From Umezawaea sp039922235 (GTDB taxonomy: Bacteria; Actinomycetota; Actinomycetes; Mycobacteriales; Pseudonocardiaceae): DNA of 43,277 bases. The DNA lies in contig JBDSAJ010000869.1 of NCBI GenBank assembly GCA_039922235.1, forward strand, positions 1-43,277, written 5' to 3'. Positions 22,758 to 30,297 of this stretch are shown here, piece by piece. The notes beneath the pieces were generated by a model, which was not told the DNA's origin, ran no database searches, and worked only from the letters and a program-made list of their open reading frames with translations. Positions within the stretch are counted from its first letter, which is position 1. Each line of letters starts with the position of its first letter. The translations under genes and the position numbers were made by a program.

Positions 22758-24383
22758 ATGGCGGAGCGCATCGACCAAAACCTGCGCGGCAGTTGGAGCC
22801 CGGTCGGAGGCCCCCTGCCGCCCCACGCGCTGAGGTGGCTCGGCGGGCGCATCGGCCTGCGGGCGCGGAACACGCCCGCAGCGCCGGACTCCGCGCTGGA
22901 GGTGGGGCCGTCGGCGCTGTCCGAGGCCGCCGCCGAGGCGCTGGGCGCGGTGGTGGGCGCCGGGCACGTCCGGCTCGACCGGGCCTCGCGGCTCGGCCAC
23001 GCGGGCGGTCTGTCCTATGTGGACCTTCTGTGCTACCGGGCAGGTGGGGAGCTGGCCGTGCCCGACGCGGTGGTGCTGCCCGCGACGCCGGAACAGGTGG
23101 TGCCGGTTCTGGCCGCGTGCGTCGAGCACGACGTCGCCGTGGTGCCGTTCGGCGGCGGCACGTCCGTGGTCGGTGGCGTGGCCGCGCTGCGCGGAGCCAA
23201 GGCCGCGGTGGTGGCGCTGGACCTCGGGCGGCTGGACCGGCTGGTGTCGGTGGACCCGGTCTCGCGGATCGCGGTGCTCCAAGCCGGGGTGACGGGGCCT
23301 GAGGCCGAGCGGTTGCTGGCACCGCACGGTCTCACGGTGGGGCACGTGCCGCAGTCGTTCGAGCGGGCGACGATCGGCGGGTTCGCGGCCACCCGGTCGG
23401 CCGGGCAGGCGTCGTCCGGGTACGGGCGGTTCGAGGACATGGTCGAAGGGGTCCGGATGGCCACGCCCGCTGGGGAGTGGGTGCTGGGCGCGGCGCCCGC
23501 GTCCGCCGCCGGGCCGGACCTCCGGCAGCTGGTGGTGGGCAGCGAAGGCGCCTTCGGTGTGATCACCGAGGTGTCGCTCCGGGTGCGGCCGCGACCCGTG
23601 GTCGAGCGGTACGAGGGGTTCGTGGTCGACGGGTGGGAAGCGGGCGTCGCCGCGGTGCGGGCGTTGGCGCAGGGGAGGGTCCTGGCCGACGTGACCCGGC
23701 TGTCCGACGAGGACGAGACCGAGGTGTCGCTCGCACTGGCGGGCGGGGTGAAGTCTGCCGCCGTGCGCGCGTACCTGAAGGCGCGCGGGGTTCGGCGGCC
23801 GTGCCTGCTCGTGCTCGGATGGCACGCCGGGTCCGCACGGGAACTGCGGGCCCGGCGGGCCGCGTCGCTGGCGCTGGTGCGCCGGGCCGTCCGGCTGGGA
23901 ACCCCCATGGGCGAGGCGTGGCGGCACGGCCGGTTCACCGGGCCGCGGCAGCGGGACGTGCTGCTGGACGTCGGCGTGTGCGTGGAAACCCTGGAGACCG
24001 CCACCCGCTGGTCACGGCTGACCGAACTCCGCGAGTCCGTGCGGGAGGCGCTGTCCGACGCGCTGGGGACCGCTGTCGTCATGTGCCACCTGTCGCACGC
24101 CTACGAGACCGGGGCGTCGCTGTACTTCACCGTGCTGGCGCCGCGGGACGCCGACGACCCGGTCGGGCAGTGGCGGGTCGCCAAGGCCGCCGCGGGCGAG
24201 GCCATCGCGGGCGTCGGGACCATCAGCCACCACCACGCGGTGGGCGTCGACCACGTGCCGTTCCTGGAGGCCGAGATCGGCGGGCTCGGCGTGGACGTGC
24301 TGGCCGCCGTGAAGCGCGCACTCGACCCGGCCGGGGTGCTGAACCCCGGCAAGCTCGTTTCCCCGGAGCGGTTCCGGGGTTAG
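22758..24383 (+). CDS. FAD-binding oxidase, alkyl-DHAP synthase (AGPS)-like
   Basis: A 541-residue VAO-family flavoprotein. The PCMH FAD domain shows VVPFGGGTSVVGGV and the AGPS-like APHGLTVGHVPQSFERATIGGF followed by STRSAG-like TRSAGQASSGYGRFEDMVEG. The cap domain ends with SHHHAVGVDH (H491-H493), matching the triple histidine of alkyldihydroxyacetonephosphate synthase, and the C-terminus is the usual DPAGVLNPGK. AGPS swaps the acyl chain of acyl-DHAP for a fatty alcohol to form an ether lipid. Opposite to TetR-glpD, it probably acts on a DHAP-derived substrate, but a bacterial ether-lipid role is inferred; D-lactate or glycolate oxidase-like activity is the alternative. Confidence 0.87.
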   Translation: MAERIDQNLRGSWSPVGGPLPPHALRWLGGRIGLRARNTPAAPDSALEVGPSALSEAAAEALGAVVGAGHVRLDRASRLGHAGGLSYVDLLCYRAGGELAVPDAVVLPATPEQVVPVLAACVEHDVAVVPFGGGTSVVGGVAALRGAKAAVVALDLGRLDRLVSVDPVSRIAVLQAGVTGPEAERLLAPHGLTVGHVPQSFERATIGGFAATRSAGQASSGYGRFEDMVEGVRMATPAGEWVLGAAPASAAGPDLRQLVVGSEGAFGVITEVSLRVRPRPVVERYEGFVVDGWEAGVAAVRALAQGRVLADVTRLSDEDETEVSLALAGGVKSAAVRAYLKARGVRRPCLLVLGWHAGSARELRARRAASLALVRRAVRLGTPMGEAWRHGRFTGPRQRDVLLDVGVCVETLETATRWSRLTELRESVREALSDALGTAVVMCHLSHAYETGASLYFTVLAPRDADDPVGQWRVAKAAAGEAIAGVGTISHHHAVGVDHVPFLEAEIGGLGVDVLAAVKRALDPAGVLNPGKLVSPERFRG

Positions 24384-24386
24384 TGT
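24381..24386 (+). promoter_or_regulatory. -10 element (TAGTGT) overlapping the AGPS-like stop codon
   Basis: TAGTGT begins with the TAG stop of the preceding gene and stands 6 nt before the ATG at 24393. No ribosome site exists between the genes, so the downstream gene may have its own leaderless promoter. Confidence 0.45.
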
Positions 24387-24392
24387 CAGGCG

Positions 24393-25598
24393 ATGACCGG
24401 TGGTGATCTGCTCATCCGTTCCGTGCGACCGTGGCCCGGCGGGCGCGAGACCCCCGAGGTCGACGTGCTGTGCCTGGCGGGGGTGGTGTCGGCCACCGGG
24501 GCCGGGCTCGCCGCGTCCGACGGCGTGACCGAGGTCGACGGCAAGGGCGGGGTGCTGCTGCCCTCGTTCACCGACGCGCACGCCCACCTGGACTCGACGC
24601 GGCTCGGGCTGCCGTTCCGGGCGCACAGCGCGGGAACCGGGTTGGCCGAGCTGATCGACAACGACCGGCGCAACTGGCGGTCGGCCGAGCAGGACGTGGC
24701 CGCCCGCGCCACGTTCGCGCTGGGGCGGACGATCGCCGCGGGCGCCACGTTCGTGCGCAGCCACGCCCAGGTCGACTCGGACTCCGGGCTGGAGCGGCTG
24801 GAGGGCGTGCTCGCCGCCCGCGCCGCCCACGCGGGCCGGGCGTCGGTGCAGGTGGTGGCGTTCCCGCAGTGCGGGATCCTGCGGGACGACGGCACGGCGG
24901 AGCTGCTGGAGGCGGCGCTCCGGGCGGGCGCCGACCTGGTCGGCGGGCTGGACCCGGCCGGGTACGACCGGGATCCGGTGCGGCACCTGGACATCGTGTT
25001 CGGGCTGGCGGACAAGTACCGGCGAGGGGTGGACGTGCACCTGCACGACACCGGGTCGCTGGGGGCGTTCCAGGTCGAGCTGATCTGCGAACGGGCCGCC
25101 GCGCTGGACATGCGCGGCGAGGTGACGATCAGCCACTGCTTCGCCCTGTCCACTGTGGACGAAGACCGGCGGCACCGGTTGGTGGACCTGCTGGCCGAGC
25201 ACGACATCGCCGTGACGACCGTGGCACCGGGGGCGCGCGAACCGCTGCCGCTGCGGCAGTTGCGGTGGGCGGGCGTCCGGGTCGGCCTCGGCCAGGACGG
25301 GATGCGGGACTACTGGTCGCCCTACGGCAACGGCGACATGCTGGACCGGACGTGGCAGCTCGCGTACCGCGGCGGCTTCCGCGACGACTCGGCGGTGGAG
25401 ATGTGCGTCGACATCGCCACGCGCGGCGGGGCGTCCGTGCTGGGGGCGAGCGGGCACGGGATCACCGAGGGCGCACAGGCCGACCTGGTCGTCGTGCCAG
25501 GCGATTCGGTCACCGCCGCCGTCATGGACCGCGCCCCGCGCACCCTCGTGGTGCACGAGGGGCGCGTGGTCGCGGCCGACGGTGAACTGGTGAGCTAG
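24393..25598 (+). CDS. Cytosine-deaminase-like amidohydrolase
   Basis: A 401-residue amidohydrolase of the cytosine deaminase / N-isopropylammelide hydrolase group. The metal site is H63-A-H65 (DAHAHLD), H216-L-H218 in VDVHLHDTG, H248 (ISHCF) and D302 (GQDGMRDYW), followed by the YGNGDMLDRTW loop typical of the group. The Glu that protonates the ring in cytosine deaminase appears to be Asp (D219), so the substrate may differ. It hydrolyses an amidine or cyclic amide in the cytoplasm. It lies 9 bases after the AGPS-like gene and ends at a bidirectional terminator. Confidence 0.88.
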   Translation: MTGGDLLIRSVRPWPGGRETPEVDVLCLAGVVSATGAGLAASDGVTEVDGKGGVLLPSFTDAHAHLDSTRLGLPFRAHSAGTGLAELIDNDRRNWRSAEQDVAARATFALGRTIAAGATFVRSHAQVDSDSGLERLEGVLAARAAHAGRASVQVVAFPQCGILRDDGTAELLEAALRAGADLVGGLDPAGYDRDPVRHLDIVFGLADKYRRGVDVHLHDTGSLGAFQVELICERAAALDMRGEVTISHCFALSTVDEDRRHRLVDLLAEHDIAVTTVAPGAREPLPLRQLRWAGVRVGLGQDGMRDYWSPYGNGDMLDRTWQLAYRGGFRDDSAVEMCVDIATRGGASVLGASGHGITEGAQADLVVVPGDSVTAAVMDRAPRTLVVHEGRVVAADGELVS

Positions 25599-25600
25599 AC

Positions 25601-25657
25601 CCACTCGCGAGTCGAACGCCCAGACACGGGATGTCGAGTGTTCGACTCGCGGAGTGG
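25601..25657. terminator. Bidirectional terminator formed by a repeat-type inverted sequence
   Basis: CCACTCGCGAGTCGAAC (25601-25617) pairs with the segment at 25640-25657, which is identical in reverse complement apart from one bulged base, around a 22-nt spacer. It sits between convergent stop codons at 25598 and 25667. The core GAGTGTTCGAC is shared with the array at 20.6 kb. Confidence 0.75.
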
Positions 25658-25666
25658 AGGGGCGTC

Positions 25667-26683
25667 CTAGCCGAGCTTGACCAGCATCTTGCCGGTGTTC
25701 TCGCCGCGCATCATGCCGACGAACGCGGCCGGGGCCTTGCGGACGCCGCCGTCGACGACGGTCTCGCTGTAGCGGAGCTTGCCGTCGGCGATCCAGCCGC
25801 CGACCTCGGTGACGAACTGCTCGCGCAGGTCGCCGTGGTCGTTCGCGAGCATCCCGCGCAGGGTCAGGCGCTTGCCGATCGCGGCGGCCAGGTTGTTCGG
25901 GCCGCTGCCGGACTTGTCGTTGTACTGGGAGATCGCGCCGCACAGGACGACGTGGCCGAACGTGCGGAGCAGGGTGATGGCGGCTTCGAGGTGCTCGCCG
26001 CCGACGTTGTCGAAGTACAGGTCGATGCCGTCGGGGGCGAGTTCCGCCAGCTGCTCCACGACCGGGCGCTCGTCCTTGTAGTTGAACGCGGCGTCGAAGC
26101 CCAGTTCCTCCACCAGGTGCTTGACCTTCTCGGCGGAACCGGCGCTGCCGATGACCTTGGACGCGCCGCGCAGCTTCGCGACCTGCCCGACGATCGCGCC
26201 GACGGCGCCCGCCGCCCCGGACACGAAGACGACGTCGCCCTTCTTGAACTCGCCGACCTTCAGCAGGCCCGCGTAGGCGGTGATGCCGGGCATCCCGAGC
26301 ACGCCGAGGTAGGTGCTGATCGGGGCGACGTCCGGGTCGACCTTGACGGCGTGGCCCGCGCCGACGGTCGCGTACTCGCGCCAGCCGAGGCCGTGCAGGA
26401 CGGTGTCGCCGACCTGGAAGTCGGGGGAGTTCGAGACCACGACCTCGCCGACGGCGCCGCCGTCGAGCGCCTGCCCGATCTGGAACGGGGGCACGTAGGA
26501 CTTGACGTCGTTCATCCGGCCGCGCATGTACGGGTCGACGCTCATGTAGAGGTTGCGCACCAGGATCTCGCCGTCGGCAGGCTGACGGACCTCGACCTCC
26601 GCCACCGTGAAGTTCTCCTCGGTCGGCCAGCCGTCGGGGCGGGACGCGAGGTGGATCTCCAGCGCGGTGTTCGGCACGGTCAT
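25667..26683 (-). CDS. NADP-dependent MDR oxidoreductase (prostaglandin reductase-like)
   Basis: A 338-residue zinc-free medium-chain reductase of the YncB/LTB4-12-hydroxydehydrogenase type, which reduces alpha-beta unsaturated carbonyls with NADPH. Markers: RNLYMSVDPYMRGRM in the N-terminal domain, LGMPGITAYAGL, the nucleotide motif SGAAGAVGAIVGQVAK, FDNVGG and CGAISQYN. There are no structural zinc cysteines. The ATG at 26683 has AGAGAGG upstream; a longer reading frame lacks coding character. Reactive oxylipins are classic substrates of the family, but a link with the distant lipoxygenase is only a possibility. A palindromic operator candidate lies upstream. Confidence 0.92.
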   Translation of the reverse strand: MTVPNTALEIHLASRPDGWPTEENFTVAEVEVRQPADGEILVRNLYMSVDPYMRGRMNDVKSYVPPFQIGQALDGGAVGEVVVSNSPDFQVGDTVLHGLGWREYATVGAGHAVKVDPDVAPISTYLGVLGMPGITAYAGLLKVGEFKKGDVVFVSGAAGAVGAIVGQVAKLRGASKVIGSAGSAEKVKHLVEELGFDAAFNYKDERPVVEQLAELAPDGIDLYFDNVGGEHLEAAITLLRTFGHVVLCGAISQYNDKSGSGPNNLAAAIGKRLTLRGMLANDHGDLREQFVTEVGGWIADGKLRYSETVVDGGVRKAPAAFVGMMRGENTGKMLVKLG

Positions 26684-26705
26684 GGTGGCGACCTCTCTCC
26701 TATTT

Positions 26706-26727
26706 ACGAAACTGCTTCGTCTCGAAG
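26706..26727. promoter_or_regulatory. Operator candidate upstream of the MDR reductase
   Basis: CTTCG-TCT-CGAAG (26715-26727) is a perfect 13-bp palindrome and ACGAA/TTCGT (26706-26710 and 26716-26720) an overlapping one, 23-44 bases before the start codon at 26683. They resemble ACGAAAC-type sites of TetR or HxlR regulators. Confidence 0.45.
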
Positions 26728-26816
26728 TTGACTCAAGGAACAACGCCCCCAGCGTGCACCGCTGTTCCCGGTTCCGCAGAACTGTGACGCCGTGCACGAC
26801 CGGCCGAACACCCTGG

Positions 26817-27596
26817 TCACCCCGGATTCCGCGGCGGCAGCACCGCGGCCACGTCCGACGGCAGCAGGACGGTCACGCCCCGGTAGGCGAAGCCGAGTGC
26901 CCGGTAGACGGCGATGGCGGCGGTGTTGTCGGGGTCCACCATGAGCGCGCACGCCGGGTGCGCCTCCAGCAGGTCGTCGACGATGAACGAGCACAGCGCC
27001 TTCGACCGGCCGCGGCCGCGGAAGTCCGGGTGCGTCGCCACCCCGCCGAGGAAGCCGACGTGCGGCGCGGTCCAGGCGTCCGCGCCGACCGCGACCAGTT
27101 CGCCGTCCTCGAACGACCCGGCCCAGCGGAGCGCCCCCGGTTCGCGCGGCAGCACGTACGCGTGCGGGTTCACCTTGCGCAGCAGCGCTTCCGCCGCGTC
27201 CAGCTCGTCGTCGCGCAGCCACCGCACGCCCGGCGCCGCGGCCAAGTGGCCGGTGCGCTCCATCCAGCCGAAGCTCGCCCACGTCACCAGGTCGGGCAGC
27301 AGTTCGAGCACCGGCGCGGCGAGGTCGGTGGGGATCAGCGGCCGCAGCGCCGGGCCGTGGGCGTGCACCTGGTCGCGCAGGATCGCCGCGACCCCGTCGG
27401 CCGGACCGGCGAGGACCAGGCGCTCGTGGCGGTTCAGGCCGGGCGCGTGCACGCCGACCGCGCCGCCGTGCTCCCACGCCCCGCCGCCGGGCACGGGGTG
27501 TTCGGGCAGCAGGGCCTGCGCGGCCCAGCGGACGAGCTGGTCGGCACTGGTGTCGGCGACGTCGTCGGGGGTGTGGAGGGTGCGCACACCCCGCAT
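26817..27596 (-). CDS. GNAT-family N-acetyltransferase
   Basis: A 259-residue protein with a C-terminal GNAT domain: GGVATHPDFRGRGRSKALCS carries the acetyl-CoA pyrophosphate loop (RGRG), and NTAAIAVYRALGFAYRG is the closing FR47-like motif. The N-terminal 120 residues form a second, degenerate acetyltransferase-like half. It transfers an acetyl group to an amine; the acceptor is unknown. The ATG lies 4 bases after the stop of the response regulator, so it is probably the third gene of the two-component operon. Antibiotic or peptide detoxification would fit the adjacent exporter but is inference. Confidence 0.88.
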   Translation of the reverse strand: MRGVRTLHTPDDVADTSADQLVRWAAQALLPEHPVPGGGAWEHGGAVGVHAPGLNRHERLVLAGPADGVAAILRDQVHAHGPALRPLIPTDLAAPVLELLPDLVTWASFGWMERTGHLAAAPGVRWLRDDELDAAEALLRKVNPHAYVLPREPGALRWAGSFEDGELVAVGADAWTAPHVGFLGGVATHPDFRGRGRSKALCSFIVDDLLEAHPACALMVDPDNTAAIAVYRALGFAYRGVTVLLPSDVAAVLPPRNPG

Positions 27597-27600
27597 CAGA

Positions 27601-28248
27601 TCAGGAGAGCAGGCCCGAACGCCAAGCCCAGGAGGCGATCTCCACGCGGTTGCGGGCGCCCAGCTTGCCCTGCACGGACGCGAGGTGCGTCTTCACCGTG
27701 GACAGCGACAGGAACAGGGCCGCGCCGATCTCGGCGTTCGTGGAGCCCTTCGCGACCTCGCGCACCACGTCCATCTCGCGCTCGGTCAGGTTCTCCACCG
27801 ACCGGTCCGCGGTCGGGCCGGGCGCGGTGAAGTGGGACAGCATCCGGACGGTGATCTGCGGCGAGATCAGCGCGTCGCCGCGCACCGCCGCCCGCACGGC
27901 CTCCACCAGCAGCGCCGGACCCGCGTCCTTCAGCAGGAACCCGCTCGCGCCGGTGCTCAGCGCCGAGTGCACGTACTCGTCGAGGTCGAACGTGGTCACG
28001 ACGACGACCTTGATCGGGTCCGGCACGCCGGGACCGGTGAGCCGGCGGGTGACCTCGAGACCGTCGATGCCGGGCATCCGGATGTCCACCAGGCACACGT
28101 CCGGCCGCAGCTCGCGCGCCATCGTGACGGCCGAGATGCCGTCCGGGACGTCCGCGACCACCTCGATGTCCGGCTGGTGCTCCAGGATCATCCGGAACCC
28201 GATCCGCACCATCTCCTGGTCGTCGGCGATCAGGACCCGAATCGTCAT
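27601..28248 (-). CDS. NarL/LuxR-type response regulator
   Basis: A 215-residue response regulator. The receiver domain has acidic residues in IADDQEM, the phosphoacceptor D55 in VDIRMPGIDG, T/F switch residues (VVTTFD) and K in LLKD. The C-terminal LuxR helix-turn-helix is LTEREMDVVREVAKGSTNAEIG through STVKTHLASVQGKLGARNR. Its start overlaps the kinase stop (ATGA). It probably controls the divergent ABC transporter operon; palindromes lie at 29474-29485 and 29525-29534 in the shared promoter region. Confidence 0.95.
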   Translation of the reverse strand: MTIRVLIADDQEMVRIGFRMILEHQPDIEVVADVPDGISAVTMARELRPDVCLVDIRMPGIDGLEVTRRLTGPGVPDPIKVVVVTTFDLDEYVHSALSTGASGFLLKDAGPALLVEAVRAAVRGDALISPQITVRMLSHFTAPGPTADRSVENLTEREMDVVREVAKGSTNAEIGAALFLSLSTVKTHLASVQGKLGARNRVEIASWAWRSGLLS

Positions 28249-29435
28249 CGTGCGCCTTCCTGGACCGGCAGTTCGGCCAGCACCTGCCAGCCGCGGACCC
28301 CGGTGGGTCCGGCCGAGAACAGGCCGCCGAGCAGCTCCACCCGTTCCCGCATGCCGATCAGACCGTATCCGCCCGACCCGCCGACCGGCTCGGTGGGCAG
28401 GCCGGTGCCGTCGTCGTGCACGCGCAGCCGGACGTTCTGGTCCGATGTGGACAGTTCGACGGTGACCTCGGTCGCGTCACGGGCGTGCTTCTGCACGTTG
28501 GTCAGCGACTCCTGCACCAGCCGCAGGATCGAGCGCGCCACCTCCGGCGGCACGGGTTTCGCCAGGTCGATCGTCAGCTCGACCGGCGTGCCCATGTCGT
28601 GGACCTGCCGCACCACGGCCCGCACGTCCGCGTCCAGGTCCGTCGTCGCCACGTCGGCCGACCCGACGCGGGAGCCCTCGTCGCGCAGCGTCCCCACCAG
28701 CCGCCGCATGGCCGAGAGCGCGTCGCTGCCGCTGCGCGCGATGCCGGGCAGCAGCCGGTGCGCGGCGAGCGGGTCGGAGTCCGCGACGGTCAGCGCGGCC
28801 TGCGCCTGCACCACGATCCCGGTCACGTGGTGCGCGACCACGTCGTGCAGCTCGCGGGCCAGCGCGATGCGCTCGTCCTGCTGCGCCGACGACACGGCGA
28901 CGATGATCGACCGCTCGCGATCGCTGTCGCGCGCGCGGAAGAACAGGCCGGCGCCGACCGCGAGCACCAGCAGCATCGCGCTGGGGAACAGGTCCGCCAG
29001 CGTGCTCAAGCTGTAGTACGGGACCATGTTGCGGGCGACCGCCGCGTAGATCGCCGAGGCGACCATCAGCGCCACCGCCACCGCGGACTGCTCGCCGGGG
29101 GCCTGCCGGACGACCAGCGCGGTGATCACCAGGCACGCGAGCGTCTCGGCTGGTGACAGCGGGCTGAAGTAGGCAGGCATCTCCACGCTGAGCAGGCCCG
29201 TCCACCAAGTGGTGAGCAGCACGGACCCGGCGGCCGCCACCGCGGCTGCGACCGGCTTGCGCACGGCCAGCACGGCGAACAGGCAGGTCAGCACGGTCGA
29301 CATCCAGCCTGCCAGCGCGCGGGACCCCTGGTAGCGGAACATCGTCGATTCGAACGCCAGCACCACCGCGAACAGGCAGGCGGCGGGCCACAGGCCGAGC
29401 ATCAACGTCCGTGCGCGAGTCAGAAGTCCGTCCAC
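28245..29435 (-). CDS. Sensor histidine kinase (HisKA_3 type)
   Basis: A 396-residue membrane kinase with about six N-terminal helices and no large extracellular domain, typical of intramembrane sensors of cell-envelope stress. The phosphoacceptor histidine is in ARELHDVVAHHVTGI; the ATPase domain shows VQESLTNVQKHA (N box), VHDDGTGLP (G1) and GYGLIGMRERVELLGG (G2). It phosphorylates the adjacent regulator. The start is set at GTG 29435, not 29444, because TAGCGT on the minus strand (29443-29448) is exactly 7 nt upstream and would overlap the earlier GTG. It is divergent to the MacB/FtsX-type transporter. Confidence 0.93.
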   Translation of the reverse strand: MDGLLTRARTLMLGLWPAACLFAVVLAFESTMFRYQGSRALAGWMSTVLTCLFAVLAVRKPVAAAVAAAGSVLLTTWWTGLLSVEMPAYFSPLSPAETLACLVITALVVRQAPGEQSAVAVALMVASAIYAAVARNMVPYYSLSTLADLFPSAMLLVLAVGAGLFFRARDSDRERSIIVAVSSAQQDERIALARELHDVVAHHVTGIVVQAQAALTVADSDPLAAHRLLPGIARSGSDALSAMRRLVGTLRDEGSRVGSADVATTDLDADVRAVVRQVHDMGTPVELTIDLAKPVPPEVARSILRLVQESLTNVQKHARDATEVTVELSTSDQNVRLRVHDDGTGLPTEPVGGSGGYGLIGMRERVELLGGLFSAGPTGVRGWQVLAELPVQEGAR

Positions 29436-29442
29436 CCCGGAC

Positions 29443-29448
29443 ACGCTA
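29443..29448 (-). promoter_or_regulatory. -10 element (TAGCGT) of the histidine kinase gene
   Basis: TAGCGT is 7 nt before the GTG at 29435, so the kinase mRNA is likely leaderless. Confidence 0.5.
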
Positions 29449-29473
29449 CGACCCGCGCGCCGGGAAATCCGTC

Positions 29474-29534
29474 GGCCGAACGGCCATCACCCGTCTCGGT
29501 CATCCGGCCGATACCGCCGACCCTCTCGGCCGAG
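29474..29534. promoter_or_regulatory. Palindromes between the two-component and ABC operons
   Basis: GGCCG-AA-CGGCC (29474-29485) and CTCGGCCGAG (29525-29534) lie in the divergent region of about 160 bases. They are plausible response-regulator sites; binding is not shown. Confidence 0.4.
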
Positions 29535-29595
29535 GTGCCCGACGCGGCCGTGCCGCCACCCTGGTCGGGCAGTGACGACGAGCAGGAGGCAGACG

Positions 29596-30297
29596 GTGAC
29601 CCAGTTCGACGGCCAGGAGGCCCAGCACCCGGTCCTGGCAGGCCGAGGCCTGGTCAAGCGGTACGGGGAGGTGCGCGCCCTCGACGGCGTCGACATCACC
29701 GTGCGGGCCGGGGACGTGGTGGCGATCGTGGGACCGTCCGGGTCGGGCAAGTCCAGCCTGCTGCACGTGCTGTCCGGAGTGCTGCCCGCCGACGCGGGCG
29801 AGGTGTTCCTGAGCGGCAGGCCGATCACGACGCTGGGGGAGACCCAGCGGAGCGTGCTGCGCCGCAGCGCGTTCGGGTTCGTGTTCCAGTCCGGCCTGCT
29901 GGTCGCCGAGCTGACCGCCGAGGAGAACGCCGCGCTCCCGTTGCTGCTGTCCGGGGTGGCGCGCGCCGACGCGATGGGGGCGGCCCGCGACTGGCTCGCG
30001 CGGCTCGGCCTCGACGGGCTGGAACGGCGACGGCCCGGCGAGCTGTCCGGCGGTCAGGCCCAGCGGGTCGCCATCGCCCGCGCGCTCGTCCACCGGCCGC
30101 GGGTGGTGTTCGCCGACGAGCCGACCGGGGCGCTCGACACCACCACCGGCCAGGAGATGGTGACCTCGCTGCTGGAGGCGGTGCGGCAGACGGGAGCCGC
30201 GCTGGTCGTGGTGACGCACGACCAAACCGTGGCGGACCGCGCGCAGCGGGTCGTGGAGATGCGCGACGGCCGCGTCAGCCCGGCGGTGGCGGCGTGA
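29596..30297 (+). CDS. ABC transporter ATPase (MacB/LolD type)
   Basis: A 233-residue ATPase. Walker A is GPSGSGKSS (about residues 47-55), the Q-loop is VFQSGLL, the signature is LSGGQAQR, Walker B is VVFADEPTGALD and the switch histidine is in VVVTHD. The set matches ATPases that drive FtsX-fold permeases such as MacB and BceA. The GTG at 29596 is preferred to an earlier one because AGGAGG lies 6 nt before it. It overlaps the permease gene by four bases (GTGA). Divergence from the kinase/regulator pair suggests induction by envelope stress or peptides. Confidence 0.94.
   Translation: MTQFDGQEAQHPVLAGRGLVKRYGEVRALDGVDITVRAGDVVAIVGPSGSGKSSLLHVLSGVLPADAGEVFLSGRPITTLGETQRSVLRRSAFGFVFQSGLLVAELTAEENAALPLLLSGVARADAMGAARDWLARLGLDGLERRRPGELSGGQAQRVAIARALVHRPRVVFADEPTGALDTTTGQEMVTSLLEAVRQTGAALVVVTHDQTVADRAQRVVEMRDGRVSPAVAA

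Noticed and set aside
26684..26797. N-terminal extension of the MDR reductase from an ATG at 26797
   Set aside because: The extra 38 residues are not conserved-looking, contain the palindromic operator region, and the ATG at 26683 has a good ribosome site.
29436..29444. Upstream GTG at 29444 as the kinase start
   Set aside because: That codon overlaps the TAGCGT hexamer; the GTG at 29435 has the 7-nt spacing seen at other leaderless starts.
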